From: PALSA-1316 sp964499365
GTDB lineage: Bacteria > Nitrospirota > Thermodesulfovibrionia > Thermodesulfovibrionales > UBA6898
Reading direction: 5' to 3'
Assembly (NCBI GenBank): GCA_964499365.1
Contig: CAZCKU010000002.1
Coordinates: 310,001-374,000, forward strand
DNA length: 64,000 bases
Shown: one piece after another, positions 52,924 through 61,666 of the stretch
Numbering within the stretch: position 1 is the stretch's first letter
How the letters are laid out: each line of letters begins with the position of its first letter
The notes under the pieces: generated by a model
Database searches by the model: none
The model's input: the letters and a program-made list of their open reading frames with translations, nothing else
Told to the model about the DNA's origin: nothing
Program-made: the position numbers and the translations under genes

Positions 52924-53113
52924 GACCATCAGGAAGGCGCCGCAGGAGACCGGGAATTTGTCGTATACGCCGTATCACTGATCGAGGGAGCGGATAACAG
53001 CTATATCATCACCCCGCTGACGCAGACGTCCCCCTATGCAGTCGTTGTGGTGAGCGGCAGGAGAAACATTTCGAGCCTTCGAACGATCGATCACAAACCG
53101 GGGAGGGAGGGAC

Positions 53114-54514
53114 ATGTCACTCAATAGGCCAGCCGGCAACAAACAGACACAGCCGCTCGACGCACGAAGGTCCGCAACCGCATTTTTCCTGCTGCTGTTG
53201 CTCAGTATACTGATCTTCACCGCCGCCGGAAATGCCGGTGCAGAAGTACCTGTCCGCCTCCGGCTGATCGTAACGGCAACGGCTCGGGAGGCACAGGAGG
53301 TCCTCTCCGCTGTCAGAAGCGGCAAATCCTTTGCGCAGCTTGCAAAAGAGCGCTCCATCGACAAAAGCAGCGACCGATACGGAGAACTGGACAGTACCGC
53401 CATCAGCAGTCTGCCTGGTCCGCTGCGCACAGCCATCCCTCCGCTGCGGGAAGGAGATATCAGCGGGGTCGTCCGTCTTGCTGATGACCGTTATGCCCTC
53501 CTGCAATTTATCGATCTGCGGCAGTACCGGCTCGGGGCTGCCGCATTCCGTGCAGGCGACGTTGACCGTGCTGAAAAGCACCTGCGAAGACACCTGGACG
53601 AAAATCCCGATGCGATCAAGGCCCGCCTCATGCTCGGTGCACTGTACGAGCGTCAGGACCTTCCGGAGCAGGCCCTGACCCTTTATAACGACGTGCTGCT
53701 CTCGGAGCCCGGCAACCGCGACGCTGCTTCACGCATCAATGTCCTCCTCGCCTCAAAAAGAGTCATTGACACCCTTCCCGTGACCTCTGCATCATCTGCA
53801 TCAAAGGCACAACGCATCGTGGACATCCTTCCTGCAAAGACCGCACAGGAGCGGACGGAGACAAAAACCTCCCAGCCGGCAGGTATCCCCCTGAGGATGA
53901 TCATCGCCTCCAGCGAGAAACAGGCTGAGGCTATCATTGCAGAATTTAACCGGGGCAAGCCCTTTTTCTTCCTGGCCCACGACAGTTCTGCCGACAAAAG
54001 AAGCTCTGAAGACTATGGAGACCTGGGGGTCGTTGATCCGACGACGCTGCACCCGGCGATCCAGACCGCGCTGGCAGCACTTCAGCCGGGCCGGATCAGT
54101 TCGATTATTCGACTGGGGGAAGGCAGGTATGCTATTATCCAAGTCAAGGATATGGGGTATTTTGCTGAGTCTGAAAAGGCTCTTTCGGCGGGAGACGATC
54201 ACCGCGCTGAACAACATCTGCTGAAACACCTCAGTACAAACCCCGAAGACACGGAAGCGCGTATGATGCTCGCGTCTCTGTACGAAAAGCGCCTGGACAC
54301 CGCCCTGGCTGAAGATGCATATACACAGGCAATAGTCTTTAAGCCCAGGGACGCGGTACCGTATGAGAAGCTCGGGAAATTATACCTCGGGCAAGGGAAT
54401 TTCACGAAGGCGAAGGACGTCTTCGGCAGGGGGCTCAGATTGACATCGTCGCACAGAATTCTTGAGAAACTTATGGAGATTGCTACGATATCCCTCATAG
54501 GAACTGTCCGCTGA
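53114..54514 (+). CDS. Secreted protein with duplicated PpiC-TPR units
   Basis: 466 aa. A signal anchor (FFLLLLLSILIFTAAGNAGAE, about 24-44) is followed by PpiC-like domain 1 (45-136: LRLIVTATAREAQEVLSAV, FAQLAKERS, GELD), a TPR pair (about 140-210), a linker, PpiC-like domain 2 (254-350: LRMIIASSEKQAEAIIAEF, FFFLAHDSS, GDLGVVD) and TPR repeats to the end. The halves are clear internal duplicates. Parvulin domains usually carry FA-LA--YS and GG-LG; here these are degenerate, so the role may be binding rather than isomerisation. GGGAGGGA precedes the ATG. The next gene starts 4 bp later. Confidence 0.8.
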   Translation: MSLNRPAGNKQTQPLDARRSATAFFLLLLLSILIFTAAGNAGAEVPVRLRLIVTATAREAQEVLSAVRSGKSFAQLAKERSIDKSSDRYGELDSTAISSLPGPLRTAIPPLREGDISGVVRLADDRYALLQFIDLRQYRLGAAAFRAGDVDRAEKHLRRHLDENPDAIKARLMLGALYERQDLPEQALTLYNDVLLSEPGNRDAASRINVLLASKRVIDTLPVTSASSASKAQRIVDILPAKTAQERTETKTSQPAGIPLRMIIASSEKQAEAIIAEFNRGKPFFFLAHDSSADKRSSEDYGDLGVVDPTTLHPAIQTALAALQPGRISSIIRLGEGRYAIIQVKDMGYFAESEKALSAGDDHRAEQHLLKHLSTNPEDTEARMMLASLYEKRLDTALAEDAYTQAIVFKPRDAVPYEKLGKLYLGQGNFTKAKDVFGRGLRLTSSHRILEKLMEIATISLIGTVR

Positions 54515-54518
54515 CCGG

Positions 54519-55472
54519 ATGAAAAAACTATTATTGATATGCTCTGTCCTGGCCGTCCTGGTCACTGCGACCGTATCCGTGGCCGAGGCACGCAAAAAAG
54601 CACCTGCCTTCAATGCAGCTGCCCCCGCTGTCCGTGCGGTTGTCAATGTCCCGGTCGCCGGGGTCTATGTGAGGAGCAACCGCTCCTCCGAACGCGTGAC
54701 AGAGGTGCTCCTTGGCGATGAATTCAGGGTTATATCGATCAGCAATGACTGGGTATATGGCTCGATTCCTTCGCAGAAGGACTACCGCGGATGGATCGGG
54801 GCCAGGAACCTCATCGTTCCGCAGGATGACCGTTTTTTTCGTGACCAGACCTTTGTCCAGGTCAAGGCAAAAAATACAATGCTCACCATGGCAGATGGCT
54901 CGACCCTCGCAATTGCTGCCTGCACAAGACTCCCGCTGGCAGGCAGGAACGGCCCGACATATGAAGTCATGCTGCCCGACGGAGCAACCGGCTCGATCCC
55001 GGTTTCATCCTGCGTCCTTGAAGATGAAGCCTTCGGGAGAAGGGTCACCCCCGAAGACATCATGTATGCCGCGGAATTCCTGGGCGCTGACTATAAATGG
55101 GGGGGGATCACTGCATCGGGAATGGACTGTTCCGGGTTCGTCTACTCGGTCTTCAGGGTAAACGGCATTTATCTGAAACGCGACTCTTACCTGCAGGCCG
55201 GCGAAGGGGTCGATATCCCTGTCGACGATCTGAAGCCCGGGGACCTGGTCTTCTTCAAGCCGAAAGGGGCAAAACGCATCACCCATGTCGGTATCTACAT
55301 CGGCTACGGCAATTTCATCCATGCAAGCAAATCAAACAACAGTGTGACGATCAGCAGTCTTTCTGAGGGCTATTACAAAAAAGGTCTGGTGGCTGCCCGT
55401 CGCATACTCACCAGCGAAAAAAACAGCCGCGCTGCCGACAGCACGAACTCCATGCAGTTCGCCAAACAGTAG
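54519..55472 (+). CDS. SH3-domain NlpC/P60 peptidoglycan endopeptidase
   Basis: 317 aa. A signal peptide covers about 1-23. A bacterial SH3 domain (about 42-100: AGVYVRSNRSSERV, DWVYGSI, GWIGARNLIV) is followed by a second SH3-like region to about 168. The NlpC/P60 domain has Cys 204 (GMDCSGFVYSVF), His 256 (ITHVGIYIG) and His 268 (FIHAS). The triad is complete. It should cleave stem peptides of peptidoglycan (gamma-D-Glu to diaminopimelate type bonds) in the periplasm. It is coupled to the PpiC/TPR gene upstream. Confidence 0.92.
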   Translation: MKKLLLICSVLAVLVTATVSVAEARKKAPAFNAAAPAVRAVVNVPVAGVYVRSNRSSERVTEVLLGDEFRVISISNDWVYGSIPSQKDYRGWIGARNLIVPQDDRFFRDQTFVQVKAKNTMLTMADGSTLAIAACTRLPLAGRNGPTYEVMLPDGATGSIPVSSCVLEDEAFGRRVTPEDIMYAAEFLGADYKWGGITASGMDCSGFVYSVFRVNGIYLKRDSYLQAGEGVDIPVDDLKPGDLVFFKPKGAKRITHVGIYIGYGNFIHASKSNNSVTISSLSEGYYKKGLVAARRILTSEKNSRAADSTNSMQFAKQ

Positions 55473-55511
55473 CCATCGGCTTCCGGGAGTCCCCCCCGCG
55501 TTCCCCCTTTT

Positions 55512-56630
55512 TCACGGCCCCGGCCTGCCCGCTTCTTCCGCCTGCTCCAGCTGCTTCTGAAGTCTGCGGGACAACAGCGGGGCGAGCGTCGACAGAACTT
55601 CCCGTTCCTTCCGGACCTCGTCATATTTCTTCATGCCCAGAGAGGCAACTGCCAGCAGGTAATGGGCATCGGCGTCATCCGGACTGACGGCCAGAAGGCT
55701 TCGGAACGCCTTGGCAGCCTCGGGGTATCTTCCCAGCCTCATATAGGCGATGCCGAGATTGAACTTCGCCTCGGGGAAATCAGGCCTGAGACGAAGAACG
55801 TGCTGCAACACCTCCACTGACTCCTCGTACCTGGCGGCCTTCCCGTACACGACGCTGAGATTGTTGTATGCCTCGATATAGTCCGGGTCTATCCGTGTCG
55901 CCTCCCTGAACGCCGCTGCAGAATCCATTGCCCTGACCTTTTCTGCGTCATAGAGAAGGCCGAGCTCAAACCAGGCCCGACTCAGAAGCAGGGCTCTGTA
56001 TTCATCAAGCATACTTTTCACCACCGCTGCCGACACGCCCCCCCCCGCGGACGACTTGTCCCCCCGGGGAATGACGACGGCAACAACGTCGCCCTGCCGG
56101 GTCAGAACCGGCGAGCCGGCGCTCGCAACCGGCAGGCTCGCGTCTATCTCCAGCCCCTCTCCTCGGGGAGACACCCGTCTGATCTTCCCCTTCAGGTGCA
56201 GCAGCGGACGGCCTGCGGGCCCTCCCGCAACGCAATAGTGGCTCTCCTGCGTAAACACGAAGTCAGGTCGAAGCCTGAGAGCCGGCAACGGAGTTGCCGA
56301 GGTCCTCAGCAGTGCGATACCGTATACCGCATCAGAAGCAATGACCTGCTCTGCGCGCAGATCCGTCCCGTCAAATGTCTTTATCAGCAGGAGACTGGTC
56401 GGTTCCTGCCATTGAGATACCACCGAATAACTGGTGGCAACAATCCCCTGCTCACTGACGATAAAGCCGGTGGCCGTCGCAAGCTCCTGTCCGTCACGGG
56501 ACTGCAGCGTTACTGAAACAACCGATTTTCCGGCAAGACCAACCTGATCCGGAAGTTCAGATGCCGCCACCAATGCGGGCAGGCAGGTGAGCAAAAATAG
56601 GATAATCAGTATTCCCCTGTGCGCAGGCAT
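55512..56630 (-). CDS. Trypsin-fold pseudo-protease with C-terminal TPR repeats
   Basis: 372 aa from ATG 56630. A signal peptide (ILIILFLLTCLPALVAASE) is followed by an HtrA-like trypsin fold. The normal G-IVTN-HVV reads GIVATSYSVV (His to Ser 69), D--DLALL reads DAVYGIALL (Asp to Gly 104), and GNSGGPV reads ASAGSPV (Ser to Ala 171). All three catalytic residues are therefore lost while the fold is kept. Three or four TPRs follow (about 215-340: AYNNLSVVYGKAARYEESVE, KFNLGIAYMRLGRYPEAAKA). The frame is intact, so this looks like a selected non-catalytic protein rather than a decaying gene. It is convergent with the NlpC gene. Confidence 0.82.
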   Translation of the reverse strand: MPAHRGILIILFLLTCLPALVAASELPDQVGLAGKSVVSVTLQSRDGQELATATGFIVSEQGIVATSYSVVSQWQEPTSLLLIKTFDGTDLRAEQVIASDAVYGIALLRTSATPLPALRLRPDFVFTQESHYCVAGGPAGRPLLHLKGKIRRVSPRGEGLEIDASLPVASAGSPVLTRQGDVVAVVIPRGDKSSAGGGVSAAVVKSMLDEYRALLLSRAWFELGLLYDAEKVRAMDSAAAFREATRIDPDYIEAYNNLSVVYGKAARYEESVEVLQHVLRLRPDFPEAKFNLGIAYMRLGRYPEAAKAFRSLLAVSPDDADAHYLLAVASLGMKKYDEVRKEREVLSTLAPLLSRRLQKQLEQAEEAGRPGP

Positions 56631-56691
56631 ATCAAAGGATAAGATATCACCGGTCAAAAATGCCAATTTTCTTTTGTTTTTAATCGGCCTT

Positions 56692-56700
56692 TGCTATACT
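56692..56700 (+). promoter_or_regulatory. Extended -10 promoter candidate
   Basis: TGC-TATACT lies 27 bases upstream of the gene at 56727 and is followed by TCTTAAG. Almost the same string (TTTGCTATACT, then TTCTTAAG) precedes the exporter operon near 62.93 kb, which argues that both are real initiation sites. Confidence 0.5.
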
Positions 56701-56726
56701 TCTTAAGGACGTTCAAAGGGACCGGC

Positions 56727-57470
56727 ATGAAATACATCTACTATATTCTTTTCATCGCACTGCTCGCCTCGGCTATCGCCGGATATCAGCTTTTCGTTCA
56801 CCAGCCCCTTCAAAAGGATGCCGCGCTGATCATCAATGACCGGGTCATAACCACAAATGAATTCGACAGTCTCTACGCGGCGAAACCGGTCCAGATCGAG
56901 GGGAAAGCGGAATTTATCAGCGCACTGATCACCAAGGAACTGATGATACAGGAGGCCCAGAAAGAAGGCATCGACAAGGATCCTGCCTTCAGAAAGGCGA
57001 TCCAGAACTACTACGAGCAGTCCCTGATAAAACTGCTCATGGACAGGAAGTTTTCAAAGCTGCCGGTCCTGGTGTCCGAAGGCGACATTGATCAGTATAT
57101 CGCGCTGCAGACCAGAATGCTCCACCTGACGATAGCGAGTGCAGAGGACGAAGCGTCTGCCGCATCCGGCAGGTTCTCCGCGCAGGAGAAGAAAATCGTC
57201 CGCTGCCGCGACCTGTCCGAGGACATCAGGGAGAAGATTATCACCCTGAAGGAAGGGGAACGTACAAAACCGGTCAAGGCAGGGCCGTCCTATATGGTGA
57301 TACAGCTCGACAAAATGGAACCCCTGCAGGAAAAGACGCCCCCTGCCCCGAACCGCAAAACAGTCAGACTCATTCTCGCCGAGCAGAAGAAACAGCAGGC
57401 CATGGACCAGTGGATGGCCGGCCTGCGCCAGAAGGCCGCGGTAAAGAACCTTTTGAAGGAAGAACGGTAG
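56727..57470 (+). CDS. SurA/PrsA-like periplasmic chaperone or PPIase, membrane-anchored
   Basis: 247 aa from ATG 56727. One N-terminal helix (YYILFIALLASAIAGYQLFV) serves as an uncleaved anchor. LIINDRVITTNEFDSLY and ISALITKELMIQEAQKEGID form the SurA N-type helical domain. A PpiC-like segment (about 130-215) is short and lacks a clear parvulin signature. The C-terminal LILAEQKKQQAMDQWMAGLRQKA closes the chaperone core as in SurA/PrsA. It probably assists outer-membrane or secreted protein folding. It heads a three-gene unit with the HAMP-like and zincin genes. Confidence 0.8.
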   Translation: MKYIYYILFIALLASAIAGYQLFVHQPLQKDAALIINDRVITTNEFDSLYAAKPVQIEGKAEFISALITKELMIQEAQKEGIDKDPAFRKAIQNYYEQSLIKLLMDRKFSKLPVLVSEGDIDQYIALQTRMLHLTIASAEDEASAASGRFSAQEKKIVRCRDLSEDIREKIITLKEGERTKPVKAGPSYMVIQLDKMEPLQEKTPPAPNRKTVRLILAEQKKQQAMDQWMAGLRQKAAVKNLLKEER

Positions 57471-57480
57471 GGAGACCGCT

Positions 57481-58074
57481 ATGGACCAGAAATGGAAGCG
57501 CAGGAATTATTTCATCAAGAAGGAACTCCAGGGCCAGTATATCTTTACCATCTTTCTCTTTGTTGTCTTCGGCTGTCTCATCTTCACCTTCATCTTCAGC
57601 CGGCTCGCGGCAGATACGCTGACAATCACCTATGAGAACTCCGTGCTGCAGCTTGGCAAGACACCGGTGGTCCTTATCAGGGAACTCCTGAAGGCCAACT
57701 GGATATTTATCCTGACCGGGGGGATATTTATCGGTTTTCTGACCCTGTTCGTTACGCACCGTTTTGCCGGGCCGCTCTACCGCTTCGAGAGGACCCTCGA
57801 AGGCATGATCAGGGAGGACCATTCCTCGGTCATCAGGCTGCGTCCGAATGACGAGGCGAAGGAGGTGGCTGAACTGCTGAACCGGTACAATGAAAAGATG
57901 TCCGCAGATCTCCTGAAACTCACGGAGGAGTCGGAAGCCCTCAGAAGGGATCTTGCTGCTGTTGCAGAGTCCTCCGATCCTGCAAAGACCACCGCTCTGC
58001 TTGCAGAGGCCTCCGGCCGCACCGAAAGACTTATAGCCAGACTCCGCAATTACAAACTCAAGAATGACCGCTGA
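57481..58074 (+). CDS. Two-helix membrane protein with HAMP-like domain, no output domain
   Basis: 197 aa. TM1 is at about 21-43 (FTIFLFVVFGCLIFTFIF), a short periplasmic loop follows, and TM2 is at about 72-91 (WIFILTGGIFIGFLTLFV). A HAMP-like stretch (RFAGPLYRFERTLEGMIRED, DEAKEVAELLNRYNEKM) and a terminal coiled coil complete it. It resembles the membrane-plus-HAMP portion of a receptor that lacks kinase, cyclase or chemotaxis output. It may relay a signal to a partner or simply be a membrane organiser; I do not recognise a named family. Confidence 0.75.
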   Translation: MDQKWKRRNYFIKKELQGQYIFTIFLFVVFGCLIFTFIFSRLAADTLTITYENSVLQLGKTPVVLIRELLKANWIFILTGGIFIGFLTLFVTHRFAGPLYRFERTLEGMIREDHSSVIRLRPNDEAKEVAELLNRYNEKMSADLLKLTEESEALRRDLAAVAESSDPAKTTALLAEASGRTERLIARLRNYKLKNDR

Positions 58075-58077
58075 CCC

Positions 58078-58608
58078 ATGCGCCCCTTTTCGGTCAGCGC
58101 CCTGTTCCTCCTCTGCTGCAGCCTTCTAGGCCCAGAGGCCTTCGGGGCTGATCTCAAGACCCAATACACGACGCTTGTATTCGAAAAAGAAGAACTGCTG
58201 AGGGAATTCAACCATGCCGTCTCTCTCGGGAGTCTCAACCACCTTCTCCGGAGCAGAAAAAGCATCACGGCCGACGACGAGATAAAGAACAAGATAGACG
58301 TCCTGATCGAACGCATCCAGACCGTTCTGGATATGCATCCCCGTGAAATGAAGTTCAGAATCGTGCTGCTGGCAACCGATACGGACGTCCAGAAGGTTTA
58401 CCGGTCAAAGTACGGCGCGCAGGCCGATTTCATCGCGTTTTATTCCCAGCGCGACAAGACAATCTATCTTTCGGTCGGCGACATCAGACTCGGCGTGCTT
58501 GCACACGAACTGGCTCATATGATCATCGACCACTATTTCGGCGTTCCCCCTCCGGTAAAGATCCACGAAGTCCTGGCCCAGTTCGTCGAGGAGCACCTGA
58601 AAGACTGA
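58078..58608 (+). CDS. Small secreted zinc metallopeptidase-like protein (HExxH)
   Basis: 176 aa. A signal peptide (FLLCCSLLGPEAFGAD) precedes a helical pro-region-like part (25-90) and a compact zincin core with LAHELAHMIIDHY (HELAH 143-147). Glu 164 in KIHEVLAQFVEEHL is a candidate third zinc ligand, the layout of peptidase-MA-like gluzincins. It is short for a complete metallopeptidase. It starts 3 bp after the HAMP-like gene, so the two are probably co-expressed. Activity is inferred from the motif only. Confidence 0.75.
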   Translation: MRPFSVSALFLLCCSLLGPEAFGADLKTQYTTLVFEKEELLREFNHAVSLGSLNHLLRSRKSITADDEIKNKIDVLIERIQTVLDMHPREMKFRIVLLATDTDVQKVYRSKYGAQADFIAFYSQRDKTIYLSVGDIRLGVLAHELAHMIIDHYFGVPPPVKIHEVLAQFVEEHLKD

Positions 58609-58625
58609 AGCGTTGCGTCGTCCTC

Positions 58626-59792
58626 TCAGCTCGTTCTCAGCGCCTCGACAATATTCATCCGCGCTGCCCGGACAGCCGGCAGCAGTCCGCCGATCAAGCC
58701 CATGCCAAGGGCAAAGCAGAGAGACTGCAGCGCAATTCCCACACTCAGGGTGAATCTGAAGGCAAGCTCGGAGAACGTCTGGAAGTTGACGGTCGAGACC
58801 GTAAAAAACTGGAGAAAGGCAGCAAAAAACAGGCCGATGCAGCCTCCGATCAGCCCCAGCAGGAGAGCTTCAAGGACGAAGGAGGCCAGAATGCTCCTGC
58901 GGTGGAAGCCGAGGGACCGGAGCATGCCGATCTCTGCCGTGCGGTTGGCAACCGAGGCATACATGGTGATCATCGCCCCGATGATGGCGCCGATAGAAAA
59001 AATAACCGTCAGGGACATACCCAGAATGCGCAGGAATTTTGCCATCATCTCGGACTGGTCAGCATAATATTTCGTCTCCCTCCGTGCCTCGAGTGTCAGC
59101 CTGGGATCGTTCTCGATGCCTGTCTTTACTGCAGGGAAATCGCGTGAATCACGCAGTTTGAAGATGACTGATGAATAGACGGGCCTCCTGAAGGCCTGCA
59201 TCAGGAGGTCAGCGTCACCCCAGATTTCGGAGTTGTATCCCGTATTGCCGGCATCGAAGATGCCGACCACGGTCCAGTCCCTCATGCTGAACCGGAGTCG
59301 CTCCCCGACCCCGCCGCCCCTGAACCTTTTTGCGATGCTGGTACCTGCGACTATCTCGGAAGACCCGGGTCGCGGCATCCTGCCTTCGATGAGGCGCACC
59401 TGGGGACGCAGGGCAACCGAGTTTTCGTCGATGCCCCGTATGACCACGAGCGATGGCCTGTTGCTGCCCCGCTTCGGCAGATTGATCAGCACCACCAGTT
59501 CCTTTGCCAGGAAGGGTCTGCCGTTCAGACCGGCGGCTATACCGGGCTGTGTTTCGACAATTGAGGCCTGCAGGCGTTCAATGCCGCTCTGGACCTCTGA
59601 GTTCGAAGACTTCCGTACGACAACGACATTATCATAGGAACCCGTCTCGACCAGTGTCTTTCGAAGACCCTCGGCAAGCATCAGAATCGCGGCGAAGACA
59701 AAGACCACCAGTGCCATGCCAAGGGTCGTAAACAGCGTTGTCAGACGCCTCGTCATCAGGTTGCGATAGCTGTAGGCAAGCGGCAGCTTCAT
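58626..59792 (-). CDS. MacB/LolC-type ABC exporter permease 2
   Basis: 388 aa from ATG 59792; an ATG at 59810 is possible, but homologues typically begin KLPLAYSYRNL. TM1 (LFTTLGMALVVFVFAAILMLA), a periplasmic domain to about 265 and a three-helix FtsX domain (VIFSIGAIIGAMITMYASVANRTAEIGMLRSLGF) are present. It pairs with the second permease encoded just upstream as a heterodimer. It is convergent with the zincin gene. Confidence 0.9.
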   Translation of the reverse strand: MKLPLAYSYRNLMTRRLTTLFTTLGMALVVFVFAAILMLAEGLRKTLVETGSYDNVVVVRKSSNSEVQSGIERLQASIVETQPGIAAGLNGRPFLAKELVVLINLPKRGSNRPSLVVIRGIDENSVALRPQVRLIEGRMPRPGSSEIVAGTSIAKRFRGGGVGERLRFSMRDWTVVGIFDAGNTGYNSEIWGDADLLMQAFRRPVYSSVIFKLRDSRDFPAVKTGIENDPRLTLEARRETKYYADQSEMMAKFLRILGMSLTVIFSIGAIIGAMITMYASVANRTAEIGMLRSLGFHRRSILASFVLEALLLGLIGGCIGLFFAAFLQFFTVSTVNFQTFSELAFRFTLSVGIALQSLCFALGMGLIGGLLPAVRAARMNIVEALRTS

Positions 59793-59826
59793 GGCAGCGT
59801 ATATCCCCATTTCCCCGCATGCGTGC

Positions 59827-60984
59827 TCATCCGGTTTTTCTCAGGGCCTCGGCAACGCTGATATTTACGGTGCGCCACGCAGGAATCAGGGCCGCTAGTA
59901 CACCCACAACCACGCCCGCAGCGATATCCAGATAGATCGTCTCCCGCGCCACATTGAATACCGGAAAAAAGGTACCCATGGCAGCGCCGAACGCCCCTGA
60001 GACGGGGAAGGTCAGGGCAATCCCTGCTGAGCAGCCCAACAGGGTGATCAGCAGAGACTCCCCGAAGATCAGGCCGGCTATCCGCCAGCGCTGGAAACCC
60101 AGCGTCTTGAAGATAGCATATTCTCCCGTACGCTCACGGACGGTCATCGCCATGGTATTTGCCACCACCACCAGGATGATCACAATGACCACAAACGAAA
60201 CCAGCTGAATCGCCATGATAATCGCGTCGCTCATCGAGACAAACCCCATCTGGAAGGCCTTTTCCGTCTCGGTTATCGTTTCGCCGATGGAGTTTTTGAA
60301 ATTCTGGTCTATAGCGACTGCAACCGACGAGGCCAGATCAGGGTTGGTCACGCCGACCACGTAGAAACCGACATTGTCCGCGCGCAGCGGATAGTTCTTC
60401 CGCAGCGTCTCGTTCACGTAATCCCAGCGGAAAAGGAGCTGCGATTCATCGGTATTCTTGAATCTCCCGGTATAGATACCCCTGAGGACCAGCTCCCAGT
60501 TCCCCGGGAAGATGGTGCCGCGCAGGGTAATGGTGTCGCCGACCTTCCATCCGTATTTGGCCGCCACCTTTCTCCCGGCAATACAGGCCTTGCGCTCCCG
60601 AAAGAAGGCGGATCGCTCCACCGGCGTCAGCACGAATTCAGGATATAGATCGAGATAGGTCCTGGGTTCGACAATAAAGTTGGGGATGAAGTTCTTCTCA
60701 TCGATATAGATTCCGCCGAACCAGTTTCCGTAGGAGACCTGCTTCACCCCGGGTACCTGGCGGATTTTCTCCCGGTAGGAAAGCGGCAGATAGAAGATGA
60801 TGGAGATCGCGTTCCTCGTGACCAGTCTGCTGGAGGAAGAGGCCTCGACTCCCGCATACCAGGCGCTGATCACGGTTCTGAGGAGTCCGAAGGAGAGGAT
60901 CGCAATCATGATGCCGGCGATTGTCAGAAGGGTACGAAGTTTGTGCCTGAAGACATTCCTGAGGAGAAACTTAAGGACCAGCAT
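59827..60984 (-). CDS. MacB/LolC-type ABC exporter permease 1
   Basis: 385 aa. The topology is the same as its partner: RHKLRTLLTIAGIMIAILSFGLL near the N-terminus, a large periplasmic domain, then VSFVVIVIILVVVANTMAMTVRERTGEYAIFKTLGF and two more helices. Its start overlaps the ATPase gene by 14 bp. Two unequal permeases plus one ATPase resemble the LolCDE stoichiometry, yet the upstream adaptor resembles MacA, so the exported substrate is open. Confidence 0.9.
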   Translation of the reverse strand: MLVLKFLLRNVFRHKLRTLLTIAGIMIAILSFGLLRTVISAWYAGVEASSSSRLVTRNAISIIFYLPLSYREKIRQVPGVKQVSYGNWFGGIYIDEKNFIPNFIVEPRTYLDLYPEFVLTPVERSAFFRERKACIAGRKVAAKYGWKVGDTITLRGTIFPGNWELVLRGIYTGRFKNTDESQLLFRWDYVNETLRKNYPLRADNVGFYVVGVTNPDLASSVAVAIDQNFKNSIGETITETEKAFQMGFVSMSDAIIMAIQLVSFVVIVIILVVVANTMAMTVRERTGEYAIFKTLGFQRWRIAGLIFGESLLITLLGCSAGIALTFPVSGAFGAAMGTFFPVFNVARETIYLDIAAGVVVGVLAALIPAWRTVNISVAEALRKTG

Positions 60985-61666
60985 GGTCGTTCATCAACCC
61001 TTTCTCCAGGTGGCGGATGAGATCTGCCGTTGCCGCGGCCCGGGGATCGTGGGTCACCATGATCACGGTCTTTCCGATTTCCCGGACGAGCCTCTCCAGC
61101 AGCCTCAGGATGTCCCCCGCAGAAACACGGTCGAGATCCCCGGTAGGCTCGTCAGCAACGAGTATTGTCGGATCGGTCACTATCGCGCGGGCTATCGACA
61201 CCCGCTGCTGCTGGCCCCCTGAGAGCTGCCCGGGGTAATGCGTCATGCGGTCGTCGAGGCCGACCATCCGCAACGCAGTCTCAGCGTGCTCCCGACGCTC
61301 CCTTCGCGACAGACCGGTGAGGACCAGGGGCAATTCGACATTTTCCCGCGCCGTCAGAACAGGGATGAGGTTGTAGAACTGGAATATGAACCCGACATGG
61401 GCTCCCCGCCAGTTTGCCAGCTCGGTCTCGTTCAGTTCCGTAATATCAACCCCGCCCACTGTAATCGAACCGGAGTCCGCCTTGTCAATTCCCGCGATAA
61501 GGTTGAGCAGGGTGCTCTTCCCTGAACCGGACGGACCCATGAGCGCAAGGAATTCCCCCTCCCGAATGTCGAAGCTGATGTCTTCAAGCACCGGAAGCAC
61601 CTCACTGCCGCGTCGGTAGGACTTGAAGATATGGCGTATCTCAACAATCGGGGTATCGGTCCCCAT
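60971..61666 (-). CDS. MacB/LolD-type ABC exporter ATPase
   Basis: 231 aa. Walker A is GPSGSGKST, the Q-loop region is FIFQFYNLIPVLTA, the signature is LSGGQQQRVSIARAI, Walker B is TILVADEPTGDLD and the switch is VTHDPRAA. It begins directly after the adaptor stop. This is the second such ATPase in the window and is clearly distinct in sequence from the one at 43.4-44.1 kb. Confidence 0.95.
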   Translation of the reverse strand: MGTDTPIVEIRHIFKSYRRGSEVLPVLEDISFDIREGEFLALMGPSGSGKSTLLNLIAGIDKADSGSITVGGVDITELNETELANWRGAHVGFIFQFYNLIPVLTARENVELPLVLTGLSRRERREHAETALRMVGLDDRMTHYPGQLSGGQQQRVSIARAIVTDPTILVADEPTGDLDRVSAGDILRLLERLVREIGKTVIMVTHDPRAAATADLIRHLEKGLMNDHAGP

